A stretch of 64,000 nucleotides of DNA from Mesotoga sp. Brook.08.105.5.1. GTDB lineage: Bacteria > Thermotogota > Thermotogae > Petrotogales > Kosmotogaceae. The notes under the pieces are model-generated. The model had not been told where the DNA came from, searched no databases, and saw only the letters and a list, made by a program, of their open reading frames with translations. Below, piece by piece: positions 1-7,887 of this stretch; within the stretch, counting starts at the first letter, position 1, and each line of letters begins with the position of its first letter. The stretch lies in assembly GCF_002752635.1 (NCBI RefSeq), contig NZ_AYTW01000005.1:1-64000 (forward strand), in the 5' to 3' direction. Position numbers and translations under genes: made by a program.

Positions 1-3
1 TAA

Positions 4-141
4 GGGAAAAGGCGCAAGTGGAAGACCCACGAGGGTGAAAGTACCGATGCCAGATTCAGGGGCGGAACAGTCCGTAGTAGTGATGAAGCTCCTGTAATGG
101 GAGTGGAGCGAAGGGACGTGTTATCCAGTTTTGTAGGTTAG
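4..141 (+). pseudogene. Remnant of a group II intron-encoded protein (upstream leader part)
   Basis: The frame from base 4 to the stop at 139-141 reads as a short basic peptide containing the motifs ESTDARFRGG, RSSDEAPVMG and VERRD. This resembles the extreme N-terminal part of reverse transcriptase/maturase proteins of bacterial group II introns, recalled from memory. Downstream, around 180-300, the reading continues only as fragments (for example NRDKEG and LLCTLDEDPL) broken by stops. No reverse transcriptase catalytic motif and no intron domain V could be found before the next gene. I read it as the decayed edge of an intron insertion; the other part may lie left of the window or be deleted. 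It could instead be a chimera of unrelated mobile-element debris. Confidence 0.45.
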
Positions 142-360
142 TCAACCAACTCTGTGCAGACAACCGAAAGGGAGGAACTGTGAACAGAGACAAGGAAGGA
201 GCAAACAGACAAGATGAGGTCGTATGAAATCTCCTTTGTACACTGGACGAAGATCCGCTGTAAGCTTAAGAACAAAAACCCGCTGAACTCTGTGAAGAGT
301 CGTCCTTAGTCCTTCGTCCCAAATCATGGACCCGTCCTTGGGCTTGGGAAGAGCCTGAGG

Positions 361-433
361 TCAGAGGCAAGAGGTCGGAAGAGCGAAGAGATCTTGATCT
401 TCTTACCTCTAGCCTCATTCCTCTTACCTCTGA
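361..433. repeat. Imperfect long inverted repeat, purine-rich arm against pyrimidine-rich arm
   Basis: The left arm (361-393) begins TCAGAGGCAAGAGG and ends AGAGATC. The right arm (396-433) begins GATCTTCTTACCTCT and ends CTCTTACCTCTGA, so the ends are complementary around a very short loop. The right arm holds two copies of CTTACCTCT. No coding frame is evident. It looks like a small dispersed intergenic repeat or a non-autonomous element rather than a terminator, because no T-run follows on either strand. Confidence 0.5.
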
Positions 434-440
434 TCCGCCT

Positions 441-468
441 CATCCCTGACCAAGAGCACGTCAGGATG
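441..468. repeat. Short inverted repeat in the intergenic region
   Basis: CATCCCTGA (441-449) and TCAGGATG (461-468) are complementary with one bulged base and an 11-base loop. It lies just after the larger inverted repeat at 361-433. No gene or T-tract is associated. The two may belong to the same repeat cluster. Confidence 0.35.
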
Positions 469-583
469 ACCAATTGAGTTAGTTCATGCAACCTAACGTC
501 CTGCCCCTAGAAAGGTTCTCCCTCCTGGCGAAGCCAGCCTTACGTCCCCGGATGGTTGGGGGTGAAATCGCCCTGGGCTACTC

Positions 584-614
584 ACCGATTTGTTCGTACA
601 AACAAACGGTCGGT
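584..614 (+). promoter_or_regulatory. Hairpin or operator-like inverted repeat upstream of the secreted-protein gene
   Basis: ACCGATTTGTT (584-594) pairs with AACAAA and TCGGT (601-614), apart from a three-base bulge (CGG). It ends about 30 bases before the start codon at 647, so it is either in the leader or overlaps the promoter. A possible -35 (TTGTTC, 591-596 region) lies within it. Function unknown. Between 142 and 646 nothing else with gene-like properties was seen. Confidence 0.3.
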
Positions 615-646
615 TTATGTGGTCTTATTACCAAGGAGGTGACTAA

Positions 647-1465
647 ATGAAGAAGACATTCTGGGTTTTAATTGTAGTTTTCAATCTTCTATCCTATCTA
701 TTTGCTTTTAACGTTGGCTATGTTGAGCTTGCAGAACTTGAGCCGTTTGTTCTTACGGAGAGTGTAGGAAGTAGAACAAGCAATGTGAACTTCACAGTTC
801 TCTCGAAAAGCTATTCAGGAGAAGTCGCAATTGTCTTGTCCGGCTGGTTGTTCGATCCAGGAAGCCAGAATTCGGAGCGAGAAGTATTCATTCAACTTAG
901 AGGAAATGGGGAGAGTTATGAAAAAAAGATCTCATTGATGAGAGAGGGTATATACTACACAATGAATCCCTTCATTCTCACGTTTCAAAGAGGTTATACA
1001 CTCGTGGTAATGGGACTCGAAGTTGATTATGATAAAAATAGGGGGGATGATGCTATAGAACTTGGGTTTGAGGACGTCTCGGTTGAAGTTGAGTGGGATA
1101 GCGATGTGAGCATTCTTCTGGGGGAGGTTAATGAAGGTCTTTTTACTCAGGTCTCTGCAATCCTTGAAGAACCGGTATTGTTAGTCAAGGGGGGAGAAAG
1201 GCCTACGGGCGGCTACAGCATCGTGATAGACGGCGTTTATCTCCACAAAGATAGAACCATTGAAGTAGCTGCAAAACTGCAGACTCCGGGAAGCGGAGAT
1301 TTCGTTACACAGGCCTTCACTTACCCTCATAAAGCGATAAGAATTCTGGGGCTTCATTCTGGCAATTACGATGTCTCAGTTCGAATGGAAGTGCTCAAGG
1401 ATGGCGAGGTGATTGATATCTATGAATACAGCTCGTGTTTCACTCTTTACTCGTCAAAGAACTGA
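647..1465 (+). CDS. Predicted secreted protein of unknown function
   Basis: 272 residues with a good ribosome site (AAGGAGGTGACT) before ATG. The N-terminus has two lysines, a hydrophobic stretch of about 16 residues and an alanine-rich end typical of a signal peptide, with likely cleavage near residue 21. The rest is beta-rich, polar and free of further membrane segments. I recognise no enzyme motif. An extracytoplasmic beta-sandwich protein, perhaps on the outer sheath, is the simplest reading. Its 3' end overlaps the convergent photolyase gene by 26 bases, so no terminator separates the two. Confidence 0.75.
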   Translation: MKKTFWVLIVVFNLLSYLFAFNVGYVELAELEPFVLTESVGSRTSNVNFTVLSKSYSGEVAIVLSGWLFDPGSQNSEREVFIQLRGNGESYEKKISLMREGIYYTMNPFILTFQRGYTLVVMGLEVDYDKNRGDDAIELGFEDVSVEVEWDSDVSILLGEVNEGLFTQVSAILEEPVLLVKGGERPTGGYSIVIDGVYLHKDRTIEVAAKLQTPGSGDFVTQAFTYPHKAIRILGLHSGNYDVSVRMEVLKDGEVIDIYEYSSCFTLYSSKN

Positions 1466-2786
1466 TCTTTTGCACATAGGCATCGGCATCAAACTTCCTT
1501 TTTAGGCCGTTTGAGTTCATATATCTGACTTTTCCGAATACTGAACGCTCCGCCCAAGCTCTGTCGTGTTTTCCGAAGCACCAGAGAATGCCGCTATAAC
1601 CATTCGGATCTCTACCGTCTAGTTCGTATTTGTCGTTAAGATAGATCGCCGAGCTGATTGCAGTTTCAGGATCTGGACTCCATTCGAGGATCTTCTTTCC
1701 CCAATACATACGCATATAACCGTGCATTTTGCCCTTCACGACCATTTCTCTCTGTGCTGCGTTCCAGTAAGGATCGTGAGTCATCCCGCCTTCCAGTTCA
1801 GAAAGTGAGTATACGTATTCCCGCCTATCGCTTCTATGTTCATTGAGCGTCTTCTGAGCCCACGGGGGGAGTGCTTCGAAGGAATCGTACCTGGAGTTAT
1901 AGAACACGAAATTCATGCTCAGTTCTCTTCTAACAATAAGCTCTTCAAGATAAGCTTCTATTCCCGATGAACCAGACTCCATAACCCTCCTGGCGATCAG
2001 ACAAGGGGAGATTTGTCCGAAGTGAAGAAATGGACTCATCTCTGATAGACAGTCACAATTGGGGTCATTTCTCTCTTTCTCGAACCTATCTATTTTGGTT
2101 TCTAGAAATATCTCAAGTTGTCTATTTGCTTCTTCCTGTCCGCCAGGAAAGTTGCTGACCATGGATGCCGTGTCGTCGATATTTGAAAGGTCCGGATTGT
2201 CGAGATCAAATGTGGTCTCAAAATCGGTTACAGGGTCTCCGGGTTCGAACACGACGGATTCGAAGTCAGTTATGAAATCTTGAAGGCGACTCAACACTCT
2301 TGGCCTAAACGTAGCTGCGCTGTATTCCTCCTTATTACTGGCTGCTTTGACAGGAACAACTACGTTGGCTTCGACCGCGATTACCGGGCACGAGGATGCT
2401 TTCGCAATTTCCCTTCTCCATGCGATCTGATGCCTGAGGTATCCAACGTCTGTGACGATCAAAGCACAGTTCCTTGAGGCCCGGGGGACGATTTCTGTTG
2501 GATTACCCTCTAGAACAGTGAATCTGATACCCATTTCTTTGAGCTTTGATTTAACAGCCTTGAGCCCGTCAATCATAAAGGAAAAGTTCCTGAGATTTGC
2601 AGAGGGGTAATCGGTGTTGAAGACGAAAAGGACTATAAGAGGAAGGCTATTTCTCTTGGCTTCTTGCTTTGCGATCTCGAGTGCGGGGTTTTCTTCGGTT
2701 CTTTGAGAGGCCTGCATCCAGTACATAATGAATCTACCTTTCATATCTCGTCTCTTACTCAGGTTATGAATCCTATCACTCTTCAT
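1440..2786 (-). CDS. phr: Class II CPD photolyase (deoxyribodipyrimidine photo-lyase)
   Basis: 448 residues. Repairs cyclobutane pyrimidine dimers with blue light and reduced FAD. The N-terminal motif YWMQASQRTEENPAL is the class II hallmark of the Rossmann-like antenna domain. The C-terminal FAD domain carries the conserved run KYELDGRDPNGYSG, then WCFGKHDRAWAERSVFGKVRYM, split here for length: WCFGKHDRAW and FGKVRYMN. Length fits the class II family (about 450). The ATG overlaps the upstream stop in ATGA, so translation is probably coupled to the DUF523/DUF1722 gene. Class II enzymes are common in methanogens, some bacteria and eukaryotes, so horizontal origin is possible. The start is not certain, but the overlap supports it. 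Confidence 0.93.
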   Translation of the reverse strand: MKSDRIHNLSKRRDMKGRFIMYWMQASQRTEENPALEIAKQEAKRNSLPLIVLFVFNTDYPSANLRNFSFMIDGLKAVKSKLKEMGIRFTVLEGNPTEIVPRASRNCALIVTDVGYLRHQIAWRREIAKASSCPVIAVEANVVVPVKAASNKEEYSAATFRPRVLSRLQDFITDFESVVFEPGDPVTDFETTFDLDNPDLSNIDDTASMVSNFPGGQEEANRQLEIFLETKIDRFEKERNDPNCDCLSEMSPFLHFGQISPCLIARRVMESGSSGIEAYLEELIVRRELSMNFVFYNSRYDSFEALPPWAQKTLNEHRSDRREYVYSLSELEGGMTHDPYWNAAQREMVVKGKMHGYMRMYWGKKILEWSPDPETAISSAIYLNDKYELDGRDPNGYSGILWCFGKHDRAWAERSVFGKVRYMNSNGLKRKFDADAYVQKISSLTSKE

Positions 2787-3772
2787 TTTCCGGACCTTCC
2801 CTTCCCGGAGTCCGTTATCTCAATCAATTCAGCAGGGTAGGGTTGGAAAAATGTTTGACGAGCAAGATACTCACTGTCAAATGCAACAATGTAAGAACGC
2901 AATATGTAGAGAGGAACACTTAGCGGGATTTTTCCGTCTCGATATCTTTCAAGCGTCTCTAGAAAAAACCTCTTCTCAGAAGAAGAGATGTATTTAGAGA
3001 AGTAACCAAGCCCATGCATCAAGACGTTTATGTGTGAAGTATGTTTTGGGGGGGTGGACATCATCTTGTAGAAGTGGGATGAATAATCGCTGTATACTTC
3101 TTCAATACCTCTTGAATCCATCTTTCCGATTATTCTTCCCATTATTCTCATTTCGTTCTGGTTGTAGGACATGAAGAGCAGCTTGTTATCCGACTGAAAA
3201 TCAACCAGACCTTTTCTGGTGAGATTTATGGAGAGGTCTCTGAAGCGCGTGACGGTGAATAGAATAGTTAAGAAATGCTCTCTTATAGTGAAATTAGAAA
3301 GTCTTCCCTCGTCTTCTATAGGAAGCCCACAGTATCTTTCTAGTACAGCGCCTCCAAAAAAACCAGAATCCCTTCCTGATGAGGCGACTTTTCCTTCTCC
3401 TGGATAGACCTTAACATCCTTTATGCCACACGTAGGTGAGGCCGACTTGAGAATGAAGCCATCTACCCTTTCCAGTCCAGCAAAAAAACTCTCCGTAAAC
3501 TCCAAGAGGCGTTCAGTAACGTCAACTCCCGTTAAGGGTTGCACTAGTCTTGTTTCATTAGATCTGAAAACCATGCGAATGGGCGGCCTAGGAACTCCGA
3601 GCCCGATGTCGTATTCCGGACATACGGTCCTGTAATTGACGAACTTCTTCAGCTTCTCCACGAATTTGTTCGGGATCATCTGAGCGTTGTATCTGCAACT
3701 TTCGAAGCCCAGGCACCTGCTCACGACTACTTCCGGTTTGGTTAGCCTCAACACATCGCCCTCCTCGTTCAT
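2783..3772 (-). CDS. DUF523 and DUF1722 two-domain protein (YbgA-like)
   Basis: 329 residues. The first ~150 form a DUF523 domain with conserved cysteines in SRCLGFESCRYN, VCPEYDIGLGVPRPP and SPTCGIKD. The second half (about 190-310) is DUF1722, seen in MSYNQNEMRIMGRI and HGLGYFSKYIS. The molecular role is unknown. The DUF1722 protein YbgA of E. coli is encoded directly before photolyase phr, and the same order occurs here, which suggests a link to DNA photorepair. ATG at 3772 overlaps the previous stop by four bases. A stronger ribosome site (GAGGAGG) lies inside the gene and would favour starts GTG 3754 or TTG 3751, so the first seven residues are doubtful. Confidence 0.85.
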   Translation of the reverse strand: MNEEGDVLRLTKPEVVVSRCLGFESCRYNAQMIPNKFVEKLKKFVNYRTVCPEYDIGLGVPRPPIRMVFRSNETRLVQPLTGVDVTERLLEFTESFFAGLERVDGFILKSASPTCGIKDVKVYPGEGKVASSGRDSGFFGGAVLERYCGLPIEDEGRLSNFTIREHFLTILFTVTRFRDLSINLTRKGLVDFQSDNKLLFMSYNQNEMRIMGRIIGKMDSRGIEEVYSDYSSHFYKMMSTPPKHTSHINVLMHGLGYFSKYISSSEKRFFLETLERYRDGKIPLSVPLYILRSYIVAFDSEYLARQTFFQPYPAELIEITDSGKGRSGK

Positions 3773-4686
3773 TCCAGAAAACCGATGATTTCTTTTGCTA
3801 TCCTATCAGGTGATTCAAGAAATGGAGCGTGTCCGCTTCCCTCTACTACTTTCAGAATGCTATTGGGAATCTTTCTAGCCAGCGGCTCTCCATGCTCCGC
3901 AACTGGGAGAATAATATCTTTTTCTCCCCAAAGGATCAGCGTGCTGCATTCGATTTCGCCAAGTTTATCCGATATAGAAGCTGTGTCATCACTGTTTATG
4001 AATTCATAAATGAAAGAAGAGGACATATGGTCCACGAGCGAGAAATATCTGCCGAAAGTTTCAGAACTGAATAAGGATTTGTCTCCCAATCCTTTAGTAT
4101 AAAGCAATCTTTGAACCGGAAAAGTTTGGAAATAGAACCTCATAGCGATCCGCGTCATTATCTTGCTTCGCGCAAAGAAACCGGGGAGAATATCTCTATC
4201 CCCGTGAATGGAAGAGTCAATGAGAACAAGGCGGTTGACCCTTTCGGGAAAATAGTAGGCGATGTTCAAAGAGACCTCTCCTCCAAATGAATGGCCAATC
4301 AAATCAGCTTTCTCAATGTTCAATAGGCTCATTAAATCAACCACAAGCTCAGCATAACCCTTTCTTGAATAGTCACCTTTGTTAGAGGCAGTGGACAGCC
4401 CAAAACCGGGCAAGTCCAACAAGTAGACTCTTCTATTCGATGAAAGCAGTTTAGCAAGCTCTAGAAAATCAAAATGTGATCCAGCAAAACCATGTATCAT
4501 TAGAACTGGGTCGCCGTCTCCAATAACCTTGAAGAAGACCTCCTCTTGTTCTACCTTCAAATACCTTCCGTCTCTCTCTATTCTACCGAAATAAATCCTG
4601 GCCATGGTAACGCTGAAGATACTGTTGATAACGAGGAGAGCAGCACCTATTAGCAGAATCAAAAAGAGCGCTTTAATCAATTTCAT
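3769..4686 (-). CDS. Alpha/beta-fold hydrolase, membrane-anchored
   Basis: About 305 residues from the ATG at 4686, chosen because AAGGGGTG lies 6 bases before it; an upstream in-frame ATG at 4734 has no such site. An N-terminal hydrophobic segment (about residues 5-24) predicts a membrane anchor or uncleaved signal. The hydrolase fold shows the oxyanion motif MIHGFAGSH, the nucleophile elbow GHSFGG (Ser), an acid in WGEKDIILP (Asp) and a late His in GSGHAPFLE, so the catalytic triad is complete. Substrate unknown; it may be an esterase or lipase. First gene of a coupled three-gene set with the DUF523/DUF1722 protein and photolyase. Confidence 0.85.
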   Translation of the reverse strand: MKLIKALFLILLIGAALLVINSIFSVTMARIYFGRIERDGRYLKVEQEEVFFKVIGDGDPVLMIHGFAGSHFDFLELAKLLSSNRRVYLLDLPGFGLSTASNKGDYSRKGYAELVVDLMSLLNIEKADLIGHSFGGEVSLNIAYYFPERVNRLVLIDSSIHGDRDILPGFFARSKIMTRIAMRFYFQTFPVQRLLYTKGLGDKSLFSSETFGRYFSLVDHMSSSFIYEFINSDDTASISDKLGEIECSTLILWGEKDIILPVAEHGEPLARKIPNSILKVVEGSGHAPFLESPDRIAKEIIGFLE

Positions 4687-4776
4687 TAGATACACCCCTT
4701 CACGGGAAGTATTCAAGCAACAATAATATACCATTTTTTCTTTGCAGATCGTTGGATGGTTACGAATACCGAGTAT

Positions 4777-5230
4777 CTAGGAAAGCAATTCTTCTTTTTG
4801 AAGAGCAGTGCTTCTTTCTTTTGGAAGAAGCCACCATTCGAGAACGATTAAGAGAAGCTGTTGCCTTTTCTTCTTCTTGCCTAGAAGCTCTACACCTTCC
4901 TTGGCACTGAGATTTCCTTCTTCCAATTTCCTGATGATCTTCGAAGCTTCCTGAATTTGGCGATTTGCAAGCTCATATCCGAGACTTGTACCAGTTACTC
5001 CAGTTTGCTTCTTGCAGTGGGATAGGAAATACTTAGCTCCTTCTGGAGTTCAGAGAGATTTCCTCTATTCTTAATGAACACTTTCAGGAAGTCAAGGAGT
5101 TCTTCGGGCAGGTAAAGCAGCTCGTCTTGCACAAAGGTCCCGATAATCTTAATCTCGCAGTTCTTAAAGGTATACTCGGTAATTGTAGATATCCGCCGCA
5201 GCTGGGACACTTAGCAAGCCGCTTCTTCAT
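4777..5230 (-). pseudogene. DUF2089-family protein, frameshifted
   Basis: Starting at ATG 5230 (preceded by GGAGGG) the frame reads MKKRLAKCPSCGGYL. Around 5190 it must jump frame to continue as TEYTFKNCEIKIIGTF, then LYLPEELLDFLKVF and NLSELQKELSISYPTARSKLE. A stop follows, and the third part GYELANRQIQEASKIIRKLEEG, quoted here as GYELANRQIQ and IIRKLEEGNLSAKEGVELL, lies in another frame down to the TAG at 4777. Together these spell a full DUF2089 protein: zinc ribbon (though the second pair has lost a Cys), winged-helix-like region and a C-terminal SHOCT-like helix. At least two frameshifts make it a pseudogene unless the assembly contains errors. Confidence 0.8.
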
Positions 5231-5590
5231 CCAGAGCCCTCCATCCGATCGGCAATAAGCGTACTGCAAGAGAAAATATCGGTAAACCCGGGAAGAAGTC
5301 AATCTTTGGAGAGTCATCAATTCAATAAAGTTCAATAATATTATCTAATAATTGATAACTATATGACAATAACTAATAAGTGTAAATATTGCATAAGCAA
5401 AATCTTATTTCTTCTGAATTCTAGATATATCCCAGCGATTCGATTTGATGGAGTGTGCGCATGACAGAGAAATGACCAATATTGAAACAATTCCTGAAAT
5501 TCACCTGGAAAGAAAACTTTAGGTGTTTTCTGCAACGGAGACACGCTTCTGCAAGACAATCCTTGATGTAAATGAATGCGGAGATTCAAA
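5231..5590. other. AT-rich intergenic region without a recognised gene
   Basis: From about 5325 to 5410 the sequence is strongly AT-rich, unlike the flanks. Open frames here have no family resemblance and no ribosome site. A hairpin at 5502-5525 (CACCT against AGGTG with AAAG/CTTT inside) is followed by four T on the plus strand, but no plus-strand gene lies upstream. No convincing terminator for the leftward niaR-niaP transcript was found. Confidence 0.4.
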
Positions 5591-6868
5591 CTATTCAATT
5601 ATCACCTGTCTTGTTTCTACACCCATTCTGAAGACAACTATAGCTGCAAATGTACTGAGAGCGGCCATAAAAATCATTACAACAAATACGCTACCGGTGG
5701 CTCCCATTAAAGTGCTGGTGAAATAGGGCGCGATAATTCCTGCTGACCTTGCCATAGCTCCTGAAGTACCGTTTCCAAGGCCACGCATCTCGGTTGGATA
5801 TAATTCAGGGGTATAAGCGTATACCATGCCCCAAGCTCCAAGAACGAATAGAGAAATCAGAACGCTGGCGAAAAGAAGAAGCGAAGAGCTGCTTACAAAA
5901 GCCATCACAATAGACGATACTGCCATTCCCGCAAAAAAGAATGTGAGAGATGGCCTTCTACCGAACCTCTCTATAAGAAGCGCTGCGGCAAGATATCCTG
6001 GAAGTTGCATGATAAGCATGAAAAAGGTGTACCAGAGAGATGAAACTGGGGTGAGCCCTTTCGACATGAAAATCTTTGGAGCCCAAGTATAGATTCCGTA
6101 GTACACAAAGCTAACCGAGAACCAGCTTATCCATATCATGATTGTTCTTCTCGCAAGACCGTTTCTAAAAAGCCCCAGAATAGGCTGCTTTTGGCGTTGG
6201 TGCATCTCAACTTCTTCATCTATACTCGTCGAAAGAATCTTTTCCAGAGCTGATTTTCCCTTCTTCATGAATTCATATTTTGGACTCTCAGGAAGAAGAA
6301 AGGATACGAATATAAGGGGAATACTGAAGAAGGCAAGCAAATAGTATGACCACTGCCATCCAAGGGATTCCAGCGTTAACATTGTGAATCCACCTATCAA
6401 GATACTTCCAATTGCCCAGCTAGATTCCAGGAGAGCAAGATAAAGGCCCCTGATTCTGATGGACGAGAATTCGGTAAGGTAGGCGTTTACAACAGGCAAC
6501 AATCCGCCATAACCAAATCCTGAGATAAATCTTCCCAGGGAGAACACTCTCATTGAGTTAGAAGCGCCGGTGAGTCCTGTTGAAAATCCGGCGATCAACA
6601 AAAGAACAAGATTAGTCCACTTTCTTCCGAATCTATCAGAAATTGCACCGGAGAATAGGGCTCCAAGAAGCATACCTGCAAATACGGAACTCGCCATCAT
6701 GTTCTGGCTTCCAACAGTTCCAGCGAGATCGTCAACAATAGAAGGAAGAGTCAGGGAGGTAATCATCACCCCTCCGGCCACAAGCATCCATTCCATTGAT
6801 GTCAAGAGAAGCATTCGTCTTCTTCTACCGGAAGTGATATATTTCTGAATGACTTCGTCTATGTTCAT
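5591..6868 (-). CDS. niaP: MFS transporter, probable niacin permease NiaP
   Basis: 425 residues with about 12 membrane helices. Major facilitator signatures are visible: SDRFGRKWTN in the loop between helices 2 and 3, LIERFGRRPS in the second half and PELYPTEMRGLGNG near helix 10-11, the pattern of the sugar/aromatic acid symporter branch. The assignment to niacin (nicotinate/nicotinamide) uptake rests on context: it starts 12 bases after niaR, the NAD-related repressor, and NiaP transporters belong to this branch. AGAGGGG precedes the ATG. If the context is misleading, it is an MFS symporter for another small acid. Confidence 0.8.
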   Translation of the reverse strand: MNIDEVIQKYITSGRRRRMLLLTSMEWMLVAGGVMITSLTLPSIVDDLAGTVGSQNMMASSVFAGMLLGALFSGAISDRFGRKWTNLVLLLIAGFSTGLTGASNSMRVFSLGRFISGFGYGGLLPVVNAYLTEFSSIRIRGLYLALLESSWAIGSILIGGFTMLTLESLGWQWSYYLLAFFSIPLIFVSFLLPESPKYEFMKKGKSALEKILSTSIDEEVEMHQRQKQPILGLFRNGLARRTIMIWISWFSVSFVYYGIYTWAPKIFMSKGLTPVSSLWYTFFMLIMQLPGYLAAALLIERFGRRPSLTFFFAGMAVSSIVMAFVSSSSLLLFASVLISLFVLGAWGMVYAYTPELYPTEMRGLGNGTSGAMARSAGIIAPYFTSTLMGATGSVFVVMIFMAALSTFAAIVVFRMGVETRQVIIE

Positions 6869-6880
6869 TCGCTTACCCCT

Positions 6881-7393
6881 CTACTTGGCAAAAAAGCCCC
6901 TCTCCTCCAGCATGTTTCTGATACTCCCCAGTACCTCTTCAGAGTCCGCCTCAATAGTGTGAAGGTGAACTCCGTCTTTTGAAAGACTAAGAAGAGGAAG
7001 TGCATCTGATGCTTTCAAAGCAGATACGAACCTGTTTAGATGATCTATGCTTGATAGATTAAGCTGACCTTTGAGTTCACCATAGACTGCGTGAATCACG
7101 CTGACATCAATTACGCGTCCTCCAGCTCTTATTATTGCTGAAAGTTCCTCGTAGATATCCTTTTCCTCGTGTTTTACGGAGACAACCATTCTTAAACTCT
7201 TTCTTCCGTCAAGAACATATCCTCTCGGAGTAGAGACGATTCTATAGCCTCTTTCCCTTAGCTCGTCAACATCCTTTACGATCATCTGTCTACTAACGCC
7301 TGTTTCAGCTGCCAGAGTCTGTCCCTTTACCGGAACGGTAGAAGCTTCAAGAGTCTCTAAGATGTGTTTGTGTCGCGAAGATCTCTCCACCAC
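6881..7393 (-). CDS. niaR: NiaR-type transcriptional repressor of NAD/niacin genes
   Basis: 170 residues. N-terminal winged helix (HTH_11, about 8-60) with the helix-turn-helix around AAETGVSRQMIVKDV, then a C-terminal 3H domain (about 72-168) named for three conserved histidines, seen in VKHEEKD, DVSVIHAVYGEL and DGVHLHTIE. In this family nicotinic acid is the co-repressor, as shown for B. subtilis NiaR (YrxA) and studied structurally in T. maritima TM1602. It precedes the likely niacin transporter, so the pair probably autoregulates. The start is GTG at 7393 or the next GTG (7390); GGGGGTGAG fits the second slightly better. Confidence 0.88.
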   Translation of the reverse strand: MVERSSRHKHILETLEASTVPVKGQTLAAETGVSRQMIVKDVDELRERGYRIVSTPRGYVLDGRKSLRMVVSVKHEEKDIYEELSAIIRAGGRVIDVSVIHAVYGELKGQLNLSSIDHLNRFVSALKASDALPLLSLSKDGVHLHTIEADSEEVLGSIRNMLEERGFFAK

Positions 7394-7406
7394 CTCACCC
7401 CCAGCA

Positions 7407-7432
7407 TAAAGCTAATTATAGCAGCTACTTTA
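7407..7432 (-). promoter_or_regulatory. niaR promoter -10 within a possible operator
   Basis: On the minus strand TATAAT (7415-7420) is a consensus -10. The -35 is weak. The -10 lies inside an inverted repeat, TAAAG at one end and CTTTA at the other (7407-7432), with an inner GCTATAATTAGC palindrome. For an autoregulated repressor this is where an operator would be expected. Sequence resemblance to known NiaR boxes was not established. Confidence 0.45.
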
Positions 7433-7446
7433 CAGTAATTCAGTCT

Positions 7447-7472
7447 AAAAAAATATGCCCGGAAGGACATAT
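7447..7472 (-). terminator. Rho-independent terminator of the tRNA operon
   Basis: On the minus strand ATATGTCC, a TTCC loop and GGGCATAT form an 8-bp stem (one G-U pair) followed by a run of seven T. It lies 28 bases after the last tRNA. Confidence 0.85.
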
Positions 7473-7499
7473 CGTGAATTAAGAATCCACGGAAAACTC

Positions 7500-7575
7500 T
7501 GGTGGCAAGGGACGGAATCGAACCGTCGACACACGGATTTTCAGTCCGCTGCTCTACCTGCTGAGCTACCTCGCC
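7500..7575 (-). tRNA. tRNA-Phe (GAA)
   Basis: 76 bases including an encoded CCA. The acceptor GGCGAGG pairs with CCTTGCC with one G-U. The anticodon loop is CTGAAAA, giving anticodon GAA. The T-loop GTTCGATTC is canonical. It is the last of three tRNAs read leftwards. Confidence 0.97.
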
Positions 7576-7582
7576 ATCAATC

Positions 7583-7657
7583 TGGTGGAAGCGACAGGGA
7601 TCGAACCTGTGACCTTCTGCTTGTAAGGCAGACGCTCTTCCTCTGAGCTACGCTTCC
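7583..7657 (-). tRNA. tRNA-Val (TAC)
   Basis: 75 bases with encoded CCA. The acceptor GGAAGCG pairs with CGCTTCC. The anticodon loop CTTACAA gives TAC. The T-arm holds GGTTCGATCC. Middle gene of the cluster, separated by 7 bases from tRNA-Phe. Confidence 0.97.
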
Positions 7658-7662
7658 ACCTC

Positions 7663-7738
7663 TGGCGCCCTCACGGGGATTTGAACCCCGGTCGCCGGCG
7701 TGAAAGGCCAGTGTCCTAGGCCACTAGACGATGAGGGC
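7663..7738 (-). tRNA. tRNA-Glu (TTC)
   Basis: 76 bases with encoded CCA. The acceptor GCCCTCA pairs with TGAGGGC, with discriminator G as expected for Glu. The anticodon loop CTTTCAC gives TTC. First tRNA of the transcript. Confidence 0.97.
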
Positions 7739-7752
7739 CGAAGCACGAATTT

Positions 7753-7781
7753 ATATTACACTATAAACCGTCCCCGGTCAA
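7753..7781 (-). promoter_or_regulatory. Promoter of the tRNA Glu-Val-Phe operon
   Basis: On the minus strand TTGACC (7776-7781), a 17-base spacer and TAATAT (7753-7758) form a near-consensus sigma-A promoter. Transcription would start about 8 bases before tRNA-Glu. Confidence 0.75.
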
Positions 7782-7887
7782 GAGGTCGATGCTTTTCTTT
7801 CGTGGCTTTCGCCGACTACTTTGGGTTCATAATCCGCCTAGGGTAGGGTTTTTTCATGATAGAATCTTGAAGAAAGGGGTGATCGTG

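Noticed and set aside
142-327. Minus-strand open frame near the intron remnant
   Set aside because: No similarity to known proteins and it lies opposite the remnant frame.
5502-5529. Plus-strand terminator hairpin
   Set aside because: No plus-strand gene precedes it and the stem is short and bulged.
5359-5598. Minus-strand open frame of 79 codons
   Set aside because: AT-rich intergenic sequence, no family resemblance, no ribosome site, and it runs over the niaP stop.
7455-7646. Plus-strand open frame across the tRNA cluster
   Set aside because: It is the antisense of tRNA-Phe and tRNA-Val; such frames are well-known artefacts.
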